Assembly (NCBI GenBank): GCA_946482045.1
Contig: CAMLPZ010000167.1
Coordinates: forward strand, 1-9,107
Direction of reading: 5' to 3'
Source of the DNA: an uncultured Asticcacaulis sp.
Lineage (GTDB): Bacteria > Pseudomonadota > Alphaproteobacteria > Caulobacterales > Caulobacteraceae
Length of the DNA: 9,107 nt
Below, piece after piece: positions 1 to 7,900 of this stretch (position 1 is its first letter; each line of letters begins with the position of its first letter). A program made the translations under genes and the position numbers. The notes beneath the pieces are model-generated. The model was not told the origin of the DNA. It saw only the letters and a list, made by a program, of their open reading frames with translations, and made no database searches.

Positions 1-1033
1 CCGGCCAGCCAAGCTTTTCGAAATGGTGGTGGATCGGCGCCATCAGGAAGATGCGTTTCTTGGTCAGCTTGAAATAACCGACCTGGATCATCACCGACAT
101 CGCCTCAACCACGAACAGGCCGCCGATAATGGCCAGGACGATTTCGTGCTTGGTCGCCACGGCTACGGCGCCGAGACCGCCCCCCAGCGCCAGCGAACCG
201 GTATCGCCCATGAAGATCTTGGCCGGCGGGGCGTTGTACCACAAAAAGCCCATCCCCCCGCCGATAATGGCCGCGCAGATGACCGCAACTTCGCCGGCGC
301 CCGGCACCCAGTGGACGATCAGATACTCGGCGAATTTGAAGTTGCCGACGACATAGGCAATGAAGCCAAAAGCCCCGGCGGCGATCATAACCGGCACGAT
401 GGCCAGGCCGTCCAGGCCGTCGGTCAGGTTGACGGCATTCGACGCTCCGACAATGACGACCGCGCCGAACACCACGAAGAACAGGCCGAGATCAAAGACG
501 GCATTCTTGAATATCGGCAGGACCAGCGAGGTCGCCAGCTTCGGCGTGTCGGCTGGCTGCGGCGTGTAATAGATCAGGACCAGCACGGCCACGACGGCGA
601 TTGCGATCTGCGCGATCAGCTTCTGGATCGAGGTCAGGCCCGCCGAGGTCTGCTTGGTCACCTTGGCATAGTCGTCGATAAAGCCCAGCACGCCATAGGC
701 CATGGTGACGCCGAACACGACCCATGCCGAGGCGGAACGCGGGTCGATCCACAGCAGGGTCGAGACGGCGATCCCGGCCAGGATCATCAGCCCGCCCATG
801 GTCGGCGTGCCCTTTTTGGTCAGCAGGTGGCTTTGCGGACCATCCTCGCGGATCGGCTGTCCCTTGCCCTGGCGGGCGCGCATCCAGTTGATGAAGCGTG
901 AACCCATGGCCACGGCGACGATCATAGCGGTGATGAGCGCTAGGAAGACGCGCACCGTCTGATAGCGCATCAGGTTGATGAGCGGCCAGTGCTGGTTCAG
1001 GCTGTTGAGGTGCTCGTACAGCAGGTAGAACAT
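1..1033 (-). CDS. mraY: MraY, phospho-MurNAc-pentapeptide transferase (3' end cut off by window)
   Basis: Integral membrane enzyme that transfers phospho-MurNAc-pentapeptide from UDP to undecaprenyl phosphate, making lipid I at the inner face of the membrane. I translated 344 residues from the ATG at 1033; family members run to about 360-370, so roughly the last 20-25 residues lie beyond base 1. Family signatures are intact: [10 protein letters not shown] at 72-81, the DD pair of FIDDYAK at D120/D121, NLTDGLDGL at 202-210, the third catalytic Asp in FMGDTGS (D277), and the HHH motif in APIHHHFEK (335-337). About ten hydrophobic membrane segments alternate with short loops, as expected. It starts 14 bases after the murF stop and has its own Shine-Dalgarno overlapping that stop. 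Last visible gene of the dcw operon here; murD, ftsW and murG would be expected beyond the edge by analogy with other dcw clusters. Confidence 0.97.
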   Translation of the reverse strand, partial: MFYLLYEHLNSLNQHWPLINLMRYQTVRVFLALITAMIVAVAMGSRFINWMRARQGKGQPIREDGPQSHLLTKKGTPTMGGLMILAGIAVSTLLWIDPRSASAWVVFGVTMAYGVLGFIDDYAKVTKQTSAGLTSIQKLIAQIAIAVVAVLVLIYYTPQPADTPKLATSLVLPIFKNAVFDLGLFFVVFGAVVIVGASNAVNLTDGLDGLAIVPVMIAAGAFGFIAYVVGNFKFAEYLIVHWVPGAGEVAVICAAIIGGGMGFLWYNAPPAKIFMGDTGSLALGGGLGAVAVATKHEIVLAIIGGLFVVEAMSVMIQVGYFKLTKKRIFLMAPIHHHFEKLGWP

Positions 1034-1044
1034 GTGGCTATGCG

Positions 1045-1049
1045 TCCTT
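1045..1049 (-). promoter_or_regulatory. mraY ribosome binding site overlapping murF stop
   Basis: The minus strand reads TAAGGA, in which the TAA is the murF stop codon and AAGGA is a Shine-Dalgarno sequence 11 bases before the mraY ATG. A ribosome terminating on murF would sit on the mraY initiation site, so the two genes are probably translationally coupled. Seen directly; coupling is inferred. Confidence 0.6.
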
Positions 1050-2439
1050 AAGCAGAGAGCAGCACTTTGGCGATGTGACCGGCCTTCGAGCCGTTCGAGC
1101 CCTTTACCATGATTAGGTCCCCGCTGCGCAAGTCCGCAGTGAGGCCTTCGGTCAAATCGGCGGCACTGGCTGCGTAGCGCCCGCGCAAGCGTTGCGGCAG
1201 CACGTCCCACAGGTTCTTCATCAAAGGCCCGGCGAGATAGACGCGGTCGATGTCGAGCGCTTCCAGGGTCGTGTTCAACCCAGCGTGCTGGGCGGCCTCG
1301 TCGGGGCCAAGCTCCAGCATATCGGTCATGACGACGATCTTGCGGCCATCACCCTTGTTCGTGTCGGCCAGCGATTTCAACGTCGCGACCATCGAGACGG
1401 GATTGGCATTATAGCTTTCGTCAATAATGGTGATCGTGCCGCCGCCGAACGCCTTCTCGGTCACCTTTCCGCGGCCTTCGAGGGTGGGGGCGTCTTCCAG
1501 TGAGGCGATCGATGTGTCGAGATCGACGCCAAGTGCCTCGAGCATCAGCAGGACCGACAGGGCGTTGACCGCCTGGTGGCGGCCGGTATGCGAAAGGGAA
1601 AACGCGATGTCGCGGCCGTGGAACCGTGCTTCGACGCTGGCGCGCTCACCGGCGATGGTGTGCGACATCAGTTGCGCATCGTTGCCGCCGCCTTCGCCAA
1701 ACGCCGCGACCAATGCCCCTGCCCCGCGCGCCTCGCTACTCAAAAAGTCGAACCAGTGGTTGTCGGCATTGAGGATGGCCAGGCCGCCCGGCTGGAGGCC
1801 GTCGAAGATCTCCGCCTTGGCGCGCGCTACCCCCTGTTCGCCGTCGGGAAAGTTTTCGGTGTGAACCGCGCCGACCGTGGTGATGATGACGGCGTGCGGC
1901 GCCACGAATTCCGACAGCGGCGTGATCTCGTCGGCATGGTTCATGCCGATTTCAAACACGGCGCGTTCGGTATCGCGCGGCATACGCGCCAGGGTCAGGG
2001 GCACGCCGATATGGTTGTTGAAGCTCTTGATCGCCGAATGCGCCCGGCCGGCGCGGCGGAGGCCCTGCATGACCATTTGGGTCACCGAGGTCTTGCCGAC
2101 CGAGCCAGTGACGGCGCCGCGTTTCGCGATTGCCGCGCGATTGCGGGCAAAGACGCCGAGGTCTTCCAGGGCGCGCTGCACGTCCGGCACCAGCAGGCAG
2201 GGCCCGCCTTCGACCGGGCGGCGGGTGATGGCGACGACCGCGCCCGACGAAAAGGCCTGCGGAACGAAGTCATGACCGTCGCGCACGCCTTGCAGCGCAA
2301 GGAAGATGTCGCCGGGGGCCAGACCGCGGCTGTCAAAATTAATCCCGTTGGCCTCGGCCGGACCGCCATTCCCGGCGCCGACAAAGGTTCCGCCGGTGGC
2401 TTCGGCAAGCTCGCTAAAAGTCCATAGGGCTGAAATCAT
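1048..2439 (-). CDS. murF: MurF, UDP-MurNAc-tripeptide--D-alanyl-D-alanine ligase
   Basis: Cytoplasmic ATP-dependent ligase that adds D-Ala-D-Ala to UDP-MurNAc-tripeptide, giving the pentapeptide used by MraY. 463 residues, normal for the family. Visible motifs: substrate-binding [14 protein letters not shown] (36-49), P-loop TGSVGKTS (111-118), NNHIGVPL (141-148), EIGMNH (163-168), EGRGK (321-325), DESYNANP (340-347) and C-terminal VKGSNGSK (446-453). The three-domain Mur ligase order is kept. The usual GDMLELG box reads TDMLELG here (372-378), a mild oddity. I chose the ATG at 2439 because [11 protein letters not shown] resembles other MurF N-termini. A GTG at 2472 would add 11 residues (MQFACAGNEYT) with no family look, and sits 9 bases from a repeat element. 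Unlike the upstream genes it is not packed against its neighbour: murE ends 177 bases before it. Confidence 0.95.
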   Translation of the reverse strand: MISALWTFSELAEATGGTFVGAGNGGPAEANGINFDSRGLAPGDIFLALQGVRDGHDFVPQAFSSGAVVAITRRPVEGGPCLLVPDVQRALEDLGVFARNRAAIAKRGAVTGSVGKTSVTQMVMQGLRRAGRAHSAIKSFNNHIGVPLTLARMPRDTERAVFEIGMNHADEITPLSEFVAPHAVIITTVGAVHTENFPDGEQGVARAKAEIFDGLQPGGLAILNADNHWFDFLSSEARGAGALVAAFGEGGGNDAQLMSHTIAGERASVEARFHGRDIAFSLSHTGRHQAVNALSVLLMLEALGVDLDTSIASLEDAPTLEGRGKVTEKAFGGGTITIIDESYNANPVSMVATLKSLADTNKGDGRKIVVMTDMLELGPDEAAQHAGLNTTLEALDIDRVYLAGPLMKNLWDVLPQRLRGRYAASAADLTEGLTADLRSGDLIMVKGSNGSKAGHIAKVLLSA

Positions 2440-2480
2440 CGTGTACTCGTTCCCGGCACAAGCAAACTGCACCAGTGAGG

Positions 2481-2588
2481 CCCCTCACCCGGCTCTGCGA
2501 GCCACCCTCTCCCCGTAAACGGGGAGAAGGAAAGGAGGCGCTCTCCACCCCCTCTCCCTGCTTGCGGGGAGAGGGCTGGGGTGAGGGG
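2481..2588. repeat. Palindromic intergenic repeat element (REP/MITE-like) between murE and murF
   Basis: A 108-base element bounded by a perfect 10-bp inverted repeat (CCCCTCACCC at 2481-2490, GGGTGAGGGG at 2579-2588). Inside are three smaller hairpins: GGCT/AGCC (2491-2503); TCTCCCC/GGGGAGA (2508-2527); and a 9-bp stem CCCTCTCCC/GGGAGAGGG (2550-2575, loop of 8). The two larger internal hairpins share the CTCTCCC/GGGAGAG theme, so it looks built from related units. Its translations (PSPQPSPRKQGEG on the minus strand, PHPALRATLSP on the plus) are the kind of proline-rich spurious peptides that dispersed intergenic repeats give in many proteobacterial genomes. No transposase is present, so if it is mobile it is non-autonomous. 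Transcribed within the operon it would form a strong RNA cruciform before murF. Structure is seen; dispersal elsewhere in the genome is inferred. Confidence 0.85.
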
Positions 2589-2616
2589 CAAACCAAATTT
2601 GCCCCGAATACTGGCC

Positions 2617-4089
2617 TTAGCCGTTAAGCGCTTGCTTCACAACACTGACGTCATCGAACGGCAGGACCTTGCCTCCGATGATCTGGCCCTGCTCGTGGCC
2701 CTTCCCCGCGACGACCAACACATCACCGGCCTTGAGACCCGCTACCGCCTCGAAGATGGCTTCTTTGCGATCGCCAATCTCGACGGCCGTCTTGCCCATG
2801 CCTTGCATGACTTCGGCGCGGATAGCGGCCGGGTCTTCCGAGCGCGGATTATCGTCGGTGACGATGGCGCGGTCGGCCAGGCGGTCAGCGATTCCGCCCA
2901 TCAGGGGCCGCTTGGTGCGGTCCCGGTCGCCGCCGCAACCGAAGACGCAGACGAGCTTGCCATGCGTGTGCGGACGCAGGGCTTTCAGCACGGTCTCAAG
3001 TCCGTCCGGTGTATGGGCGTAGTCGACATAGATTTCGGCGCCATTCGATTTGGAGCCAACGCGTTCCAGGCGGCCGCGCGCGCCTTGCAGCTTGGACAGG
3101 GCATGGATGACGCCCTCGGCGTCCTGACCGGCGGCGATGGCCAAGCCCGCGGCGACCAGGGCGTTCGATGCCTGGAAAAGGCCGGCCAGGGGCAGCTTGG
3201 TCTCGTAGGTCCGGCCCTTGTGCTCGAGGTAGAGTATCTGGCCGTCGACGGTCAGGTCCCGGCCGGTCATACACAGTGACTGGCCGCGTTCACCGACGCT
3301 CATGACGCTCAGGCCTGACATGATCGAGGTCGCGGCAAAAGCGTTGTAGCTGTCGGAATCGGCGTTCAGAACCGCCGTCCGGCCGCGCGGCAAGAGGCTT
3401 TCGAACAAGCGCAGCTTGGCAGTGCGATAGGCCGCCATGGTGGCGTGATAGTCGAGGTGGTCCTGGGTCAGGTTGGTGAAACCCGCCGCCGTCAGCGACA
3501 CTCCATCGAGGCGGCGCTGGTCGATACCATGCGAAGAGGCCTCCAGGGCTAAAAAGGAGACGCCGTCGCGCGCCAGGTCGGCCAGATGCTTCGCGAGGTC
3601 GGCGGCGTCCGGCGTCGTCAGGCCGGGGCCCGTGATCGCCTCTTCCGTGCCGTCGGGCAGCGACTTGACGACTCCAAGAGTCCCCATGCTGGCCGAGGCG
3701 TGGCCCAGACTCGCGAATATCTGGCGGCAGAAGGTGGCGACGCTGGTCTTGCCGTTGGTGCCGGTAATCGCGACGCAAGTCCTGGGCTGCGAGCCATAGA
3801 AGTTCTTGGCCGCCAGTGCATAGGCGCGGCGGACGTCCGACACCTTGACGAGGGCCGTATTGCCGACTTCGATGGCGTTGGTGTCGTCAGGCGCCAGCAC
3901 GGCGGCGGCGCCCTTGGCGAGGGCTTGCGGAATAAAGTCGCGACCGTCGATGGCCGTGCCCGGCAGAGCGCAGAACAGGGTGCCGGCATCCACTTTCCGG
4001 CTATCGGCAGTCACGCCGGTGACGATCGGATCGTTGTCGAGATCGCGCCGCAGGATATCGGAAAGGCGCAGGCCGTGCACGCTAGCCAT
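2617..4089 (-). CDS. murE: MurE, UDP-MurNAc-L-alanyl-D-glutamate--meso-diaminopimelate ligase
   Basis: Cytoplasmic ATP-dependent ligase adding the third stem-peptide residue to UDP-MurNAc-L-Ala-D-Glu. 490 residues, full length. Motifs: TADSRKVDAGTLFCAL (28-42), P-loop GTNGKTS (110-116), TTPD (158-161), EASSHG (183-188), NLTQDHLDYH (206-215), the lysine of YRTAKLRLF (K225, the carbamylated Lys of the family), DYAHTPDGL (356-364), GCGGDRDRTKRPLMG (384-398) and GKGHE (462-466). The DNPRSEDP box (413-420) is the form associated with meso-diaminopimelate as substrate, as in Gram-negative bacteria, rather than lysine. The ATG shares one base with the ftsI stop (TGATG), and GAGG lies 10 bases upstream inside the ftsI end, so translation is probably coupled to ftsI. 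The gene is followed by the repeat-bearing gap before murF. Confidence 0.97.
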   Translation of the reverse strand: MASVHGLRLSDILRRDLDNDPIVTGVTADSRKVDAGTLFCALPGTAIDGRDFIPQALAKGAAAVLAPDDTNAIEVGNTALVKVSDVRRAYALAAKNFYGSQPRTCVAITGTNGKTSVATFCRQIFASLGHASASMGTLGVVKSLPDGTEEAITGPGLTTPDAADLAKHLADLARDGVSFLALEASSHGIDQRRLDGVSLTAAGFTNLTQDHLDYHATMAAYRTAKLRLFESLLPRGRTAVLNADSDSYNAFAATSIMSGLSVMSVGERGQSLCMTGRDLTVDGQILYLEHKGRTYETKLPLAGLFQASNALVAAGLAIAAGQDAEGVIHALSKLQGARGRLERVGSKSNGAEIYVDYAHTPDGLETVLKALRPHTHGKLVCVFGCGGDRDRTKRPLMGGIADRLADRAIVTDDNPRSEDPAAIRAEVMQGMGKTAVEIGDRKEAIFEAVAGLKAGDVLVVAGKGHEQGQIIGGKVLPFDDVSVVKQALNG

Positions 4090-5834
4090 CAGTGTTCTTC
4101 CTCAACAGCCTGGATCGGCGCCTTGTCCCATTGCGGCGTGGCGAACTTGTCCTCCCTGCGCGCCACACCGACAAACGGTGCGATACGATCGATGACGCGC
4201 CCGGCAACCGGCGCCGCGACAAGACCGCCCATCCGTGAGCCGCTGCTTTCAGGCGCACCTTGCGGCGAGTCGTAGATGGTGAGAACCAGGTAACGGTCGC
4301 CGTCCACAGGTCCGTCGGTCGGAAAGACGGCGGCGAACGAGGCGATGTTTTCGGAGGTATAGCCGCCGCGTCCGGGCTTTTGGGCGGTGCCGGTCTTGCC
4401 GCCGACGCGCAGGCCAGGGGCATTGGCGCGGGCGCCGGAGCCCTTTGTGACGTTGGCGCGCATCAGGTCCAGCATGGTCCGCGATGTCGCCGCCGAGAAG
4501 ACGCGATCGCCGGCCAGCGGCGTGCTGCCGTCATGCTTCTTGATGGTCAGCGGGCGACGATAGCCACCGTTGAGCAGCGGCATGATGGCTTCGGCGAAGC
4601 TCAGAGGCGTGATGGCGATCCCCTGGCCAAAGGCGGTCTGGACCAGCGACAGGTCTGTCCAGGTCTTTGGATACAGCGGCGACGCGGGCTCTGTCAGCTC
4701 GATATCCGCCGAGCGGAACAGGCCGATGGCTTCGTAATAGCGGGTGAAATTGTCCTTGCCGGCGTTCAGCGCGACAAAGCCGGTGCCGATGTTGGACGAT
4801 TTGATGAAGACGTCTTCCAGGCCCATATAGGCGTTGGTGGCGTGCAGGTCATGGATCTTGCGGCCGCCGACGACCAAAGGCTGGCGGGCATCGTAGACCG
4901 AGTTCATCGATGCCGTGCCAGTGTCCAGGCCGATGCCGACCGAGATCGCCTTGAAGATCGACCCCAGTTCGTAGCGGTCGACCGCGGCGTGGTTGCGCTT
5001 ATAAGCCTCTGGATAATCGCCCGGGCGGTTGAGATCGAATTCCGGCCACGACGCCATGCCCAGCACTTCGCCGGTACGGACGTTGATCACCAGCCCGACG
5101 GCGCCGACCGCCTTCTGAGCCACGGCCATGGCGCGCAATTCGTTTTCGAGCGCGCCCTGGACACGCAGATCCATGGCCAGCGGCACCGCCTGGCCATTGG
5201 CCGAGGCGACGATCTGCTCTTCCAGCGACTTTTCGGCGCCGGACATGCCTTCCCCGGCGCGTTTCGTCATGCCGATATAAAAGGCGCCCGTCGTCCCAAG
5301 CGGATAGCGGCGGACGCGCTGCGCTTCGAACGACACGCCCGGCAGGCCGTATTCCAACAGTTTGGCGCGGTCCACGGCATCGAGATTGCCGGTCAGCAGC
5401 GCCCGGCCGTCGCGGCGGAAGGCCTTGTCGAGGGTTTCGCGCGGCAGGTTCGGGAAGAGCTGCGCCAGCGCCCGGCGGACATAGACGCGGTCTTCCGCCG
5501 TCATATCGGTCGGGTCGACGAACAGGTCGAAATTGTCGACATCGGTCGCCAGCAAGGCGCCGTTGCGGTCGACCAGTTGACCGCGCGCGTGCGCCTGGCC
5601 GGTCAGGGCGGCGATCTGGCCCGCCCCATGGAACAGCGAGGCACGCGCCGCGAAAAGCATCAAGAGGCAGTAGACCGTGCCCAGGCAGCACAGGATGATG
5701 AAGATGCGCATGCGCGTCGAGCGCGCCTTTTCACCGGTCGCATTGGCGCGTTCAAACGCATGTTCGACCTTCCAGACGCGGTCGGCGACCCATTGAAAAC
5801 CCGACTGGGTCGAATCGAAGAGCCCTACCTTCAT
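4089..5834 (-). CDS. ftsI: FtsI (PBP3), septal peptidoglycan D,D-transpeptidase
   Basis: Class B penicillin-binding protein that cross-links septal peptidoglycan, working with FtsW. 581 residues. About 41 cytoplasmic residues with many basic positions are followed by one membrane anchor (about 43-66) and a periplasmic part. The PBP dimer/pedestal region starts at RGQLVDRNGALLATD (84-98). The transpeptidase motifs are complete: SIFK (catalytic S292, K295), SSN (346-348) and KTGT (480-483). The residue before GSIFK is Leu (YELGSIFK) where E. coli-type proteins have Pro; I suspect this is lineage-typical but cannot check. The start overlaps the ftsL stop by 4 bases (ATGA) and has GGAGG 7 bases upstream, which supports this ATG. 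The tail (VEEEH) is acidic. Beta-lactams would act on S292, from family knowledge. Confidence 0.97.
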   Translation of the reverse strand: MKVGLFDSTQSGFQWVADRVWKVEHAFERANATGEKARSTRMRIFIILCCLGTVYCLLMLFAARASLFHGAGQIAALTGQAHARGQLVDRNGALLATDVDNFDLFVDPTDMTAEDRVYVRRALAQLFPNLPRETLDKAFRRDGRALLTGNLDAVDRAKLLEYGLPGVSFEAQRVRRYPLGTTGAFYIGMTKRAGEGMSGAEKSLEEQIVASANGQAVPLAMDLRVQGALENELRAMAVAQKAVGAVGLVINVRTGEVLGMASWPEFDLNRPGDYPEAYKRNHAAVDRYELGSIFKAISVGIGLDTGTASMNSVYDARQPLVVGGRKIHDLHATNAYMGLEDVFIKSSNIGTGFVALNAGKDNFTRYYEAIGLFRSADIELTEPASPLYPKTWTDLSLVQTAFGQGIAITPLSFAEAIMPLLNGGYRRPLTIKKHDGSTPLAGDRVFSAATSRTMLDLMRANVTKGSGARANAPGLRVGGKTGTAQKPGRGGYTSENIASFAAVFPTDGPVDGDRYLVLTIYDSPQGAPESSGSRMGGLVAAPVAGRVIDRIAPFVGVARREDKFATPQWDKAPIQAVEEEH

Positions 5835-6292
5835 CGCACGCCCTCCGCCTTGGGCAGCGACACCGGCACCGGTTGCGCAGCCGTGTGTTCAGTCTTGGAG
5901 ATCAGGTCGTCGGGCGCTGGCGCGGCGGCAGGTGTCGCAGGCGCGGCCGGTGCGGCAACGGGGCGCGAGGTGGCGCGGGAAATATCGCCGAGCGCTTCCA
6001 ACTGGGTTTCGTGCGACGACGCCACCGGCTTCATGCCGAGATAGGTCGTGGCCAGTGCTTCGAGGCGCGCTGGCCGCTCCAGCTCAGCCACCTTGACGCG
6101 CAGGTCCTGGACCGTCTTGGATTCCTCGGCGATCTGAGCGTCCAGCTTGGCCAGTCGCTTGATGTCCTCCCCTTCCCGCGCCTTCGACAGACAGACCCAG
6201 AAGATCATGCCCAGCGCCAGCACCAGGCCGATGATCTCGATCAGGCGCACGCCTCTGATCCGTTGTTCGAAAAGAGAGAGAAAAGCCTTCAT
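5831..6292 (-). CDS. ftsL: FtsL-like cell division protein
   Basis: Small bitopic divisome protein; in the family it pairs with FtsB/FtsQ and activates FtsWI. 153 residues. Short cytoplasmic N-terminus (MKAFLSLFEQRIRGVR), one membrane segment (about 17-36), then a periplasmic heptad-like helix rich in Leu, Glu and Lys (about 42-73), ending in LERPARLEALATTYLGMKP (71-89). That last motif is the conserved FtsL-type end of the coiled coil. The rest (about 90-153) is a low-complexity tail with an Ala/Pro run at 111-127, longer than in E. coli FtsL (about 120 residues in total). Identification rests on position between rsmH and ftsI as much as on sequence, because FtsL is poorly conserved. Start overlaps the rsmH stop by 4 bases (ATGA); AAGGA lies 10 bases upstream. 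Confidence 0.88.
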   Translation of the reverse strand: MKAFLSLFEQRIRGVRLIEIIGLVLALGMIFWVCLSKAREGEDIKRLAKLDAQIAEESKTVQDLRVKVAELERPARLEALATTYLGMKPVASSHETQLEALGDISRATSRPVAAPAAPATPAAAPAPDDLISKTEHTAAQPVPVSLPKAEGVR

Positions 6293-7263
6293 GAGCGGTT
6301 TTTCCTTGTTTGGGTACGCGATACTAAGGAGGCAGAGGTGCGCCGCACGGCGCGAAGCTTGGCGGAACGGGCGCGCGGATTGGCCGCAAGCTCGGTTTCG
6401 GAGGGAGTGATCGCCTTCGGCGTCACCAGGCTGTAGACGGGCGTTGAAACTGTCAGTTGCTGCGGGGCATAGCGCGATCCGCCGGGCAGCTTGCCCGAAC
6501 GCTCATTGAAAAAGTTTTTGACAATGCGGTCTTCCAGCGAGTGGAAGGTGACGACCGCCAGAATGCCGTCGGGCTTGAGAAGGGTTTCGGCGACTTCGAG
6601 CGCGCGTTCCAGTTCGCCCAGTTCGTCATTGACCGCGATGCGCAGCGCCTGGAAGGTCTTTGTCGCCGGGTGCACGGGCGCGCCGCGCCGGCCGCCAAGC
6701 GCCTTTTCAACGACTTCGGCCAGGTCCAGCGTCCGTTCGAACGGGCGTTCCATACGGCGGCGCGTAATGGCCGCGGCGATGCTGCGTGACTTGTGTTCCT
6801 CGCCGTACAGCCAGATGATGTGCGCGATGTCGTCCTTATCGTAATCATTGACAATGTCGGCGGCGCTGCGGCCATCCGTGCTCATGCGCATGTCGAGCGG
6901 TCCGTCGCGCAGGAAGGAAAAGCCACGCTCGGCCTCGTCGAGCTGCATCGACGACACGCCGATATCCAACACGATGGCGTCGCAAGTGGAGTGGCCCAGT
7001 TCGGCCAGGCCTTCCTTCATCTCCGAGAAGCAACGGTTCACCCACTGGAAGCGGTCGGGATATTCGCTTTTCAACGCGTCGACATAGGGTTTGACACGGA
7101 TATCACGATCAAACGCAACGACGTGGGCGCCGCTTTTCAAGAATTCGCGCGAATAGCCACCCGCCCCGAACGTACCGTCGACGACCAGGCGGCCTTCAAG
7201 GTTACCGAGTAGGGTTAACACCTCGGGCAAGAGGACGGACAGGTGGGCGGGCGCCGCGGTCAT
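6289..7263 (-). CDS. rsmH: RsmH (MraW), 16S rRNA (cytosine-1402-N4)-methyltransferase
   Basis: SAM-dependent enzyme that N4-methylates C1402 in the decoding centre of 16S rRNA. 324 residues, usual length. Motifs in order: HLSVLLPEVL (7-16); SAM-binding DGTFGAGGYS (29-38) and FDRD (51-54); LDIGVSSMQLD (99-109); GFSF and GPLDMRM (114-127); HPATKTFQALRIAVNDEL (198-215); FHSLEDRIVK (240-249); and the basic C-terminal signature NPRARSAKLRAVRR (295-308). It follows mraZ with a 1-base gap (TGATATG) and overlaps ftsL by 4 bases, the standard dcw position. A purine-rich AAGGGAG lies about 12 bases before the ATG within the mraZ end, a somewhat long spacing that fits re-initiation after mraZ. Confidence 0.97.
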   Translation of the reverse strand: MTAAPAHLSVLLPEVLTLLGNLEGRLVVDGTFGAGGYSREFLKSGAHVVAFDRDIRVKPYVDALKSEYPDRFQWVNRCFSEMKEGLAELGHSTCDAIVLDIGVSSMQLDEAERGFSFLRDGPLDMRMSTDGRSAADIVNDYDKDDIAHIIWLYGEEHKSRSIAAAITRRRMERPFERTLDLAEVVEKALGGRRGAPVHPATKTFQALRIAVNDELGELERALEVAETLLKPDGILAVVTFHSLEDRIVKNFFNERSGKLPGGSRYAPQQLTVSTPVYSLVTPKAITPSETELAANPRARSAKLRAVRRTSASLVSRTQTRKNRS

Positions 7264-7264
7264 A

Positions 7265-7717
7265 TCAGGACAGCGCTCCCTTCAGGGCTTCGGTGACCAG
7301 GCGGTCCTGCTCCTCGGCATAGGCCGTGTAGGCGCCGGGCTGCCAGATCTGGAAGGAAGTGCCAAGGCCGGTCAGCAGGACGTCGCCCTTGAGATTGAAA
7401 CGATCGCACAGGGTTTCCGGCAGGGTGATCCGGCCGGCCGTGTCGAAGGCAAGCCGGTGCATCGACGCATAAAAGCGATGCTCCAGGGCCTTGCGGGTCG
7501 GTGACAATGGCGGATGAGCTTCGATCACGGCGCGATAGGTGGCAAAAAACGCCGCCCCTCCGCATTCGAGACACGACGCGTTGATGGCGGCAAAACAATA
7601 AAGACCTTCAAACGGCTCAACGCCGTCATATGGCGCCAGGGCAGAGGCACGGAAGTCCTGCGGGACCAGCAGTCGCCGCTTGGCATCCAGCTGCTTCTCG
7701 TGGCTTGAGAGAAACAC
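7265..7717 (-). CDS. mraZ: MraZ, transcriptional regulator of the dcw cluster
   Basis: Ring-forming DNA-binding protein of the SpoVT/AbrB fold; in E. coli and Mycoplasma it binds repeats upstream of its own gene and controls the division cluster. 150 residues. It carries the two tandem MraZ half-domains: KQLDAKRRLLVP (8-19, first D-x-K-x-R motif at 11-15) and LAFDTAGRITLP (89-100, second D-x-x-x-R motif at 92-96), each followed by a helix. The start is GTG (7717-7715): MFLSSHEKQLDAKRR matches the family N-terminus, and no in-frame ATG lies just upstream. The Shine-Dalgarno is weak (GGA about 6 bases before GTG), so translation may be kept low. First gene of the cluster. Probable operator repeats lie about 90-110 bases upstream on the transcript side. 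Confidence 0.96.
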   Translation of the reverse strand: MFLSSHEKQLDAKRRLLVPQDFRASALAPYDGVEPFEGLYCFAAINASCLECGGAAFFATYRAVIEAHPPLSPTRKALEHRFYASMHRLAFDTAGRITLPETLCDRFNLKGDVLLTGLGTSFQIWQPGAYTAYAEEQDRLVTEALKGALS

Positions 7718-7803
7718 CCCACATCCGGATCGTACTGACCCGCTCCCTGCCGAACCGTGGGCGTAGCTCGCGGCCTATTGCCGAAACGTCCGCCCGATGA
7801 GTA

Positions 7804-7829
7804 TTGGGTTAACATGGGATTAAATGGGA
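7804..7829 (+). promoter_or_regulatory. Probable MraZ operator: three TGGG repeats at 10-base period
   Basis: On the plus strand TGGG occurs at 7805-7808, 7815-7818 and 7825-7828, one helical turn apart each time; two of the three read ATGGGA and the first TTGGGT. In E. coli, MraZ binds three TGGGN repeats separated by 5 bases ahead of mraZ, the same 10-base period. Position, count and spacing therefore fit autoregulation. The repeats read on the strand opposite to mraZ (CCCA on the coding strand), and about 90-110 bases before its start codon, which I believe differs from E. coli. Twelve fixed bases in register are unlikely by chance. Confidence 0.6.
7809..7823 (-). promoter_or_regulatory. 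Candidate CtrA-binding site (TTAA-N7-TTAA)
   Basis: The minus strand reads TTAATCCCATGTTAACC, an exact TTAA-N7-TTAAC, the consensus for phosphorylated CtrA, the cell-cycle master regulator of Caulobacterales. It lies about 92-106 bases before the mraZ start codon and is interleaved with the TGGG repeats, so CtrA and MraZ could compete. A GANTC site (7836-7840) is close by. That the organism has CtrA is inferred from its likely lineage. An eight-base match in 318 bases of partly AT-rich DNA can arise by chance at the percent level. Confidence 0.45.
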
Positions 7830-7900
7830 CGCAATGACTCTGGCTGACACTCAGGCCGGATTCTGTACTTGGAAATCGTGGTCGCAGAACTTGCAAACCA

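Noticed and set aside
2414..2596. Minus-strand 60-codon frame across the murE-murF gap (PSPQPSPRKQGEG...)
   Set aside because: The translation is a direct product of the palindromic repeat element, and such proline-rich peptides are common annotation artefacts.
4260..6044. Long plus-strand open frame (594 codons) opposite ftsI and ftsL
   Set aside because: It is the antisense shadow of GC-rich genes whose minus-strand products carry complete family motifs. Its translation is rich in Arg, Gln, Asp and His with no domain pattern. The same applies to the plus-strand frames at 23-901, 1576-2427, 2581-3279 and 3586-4275.
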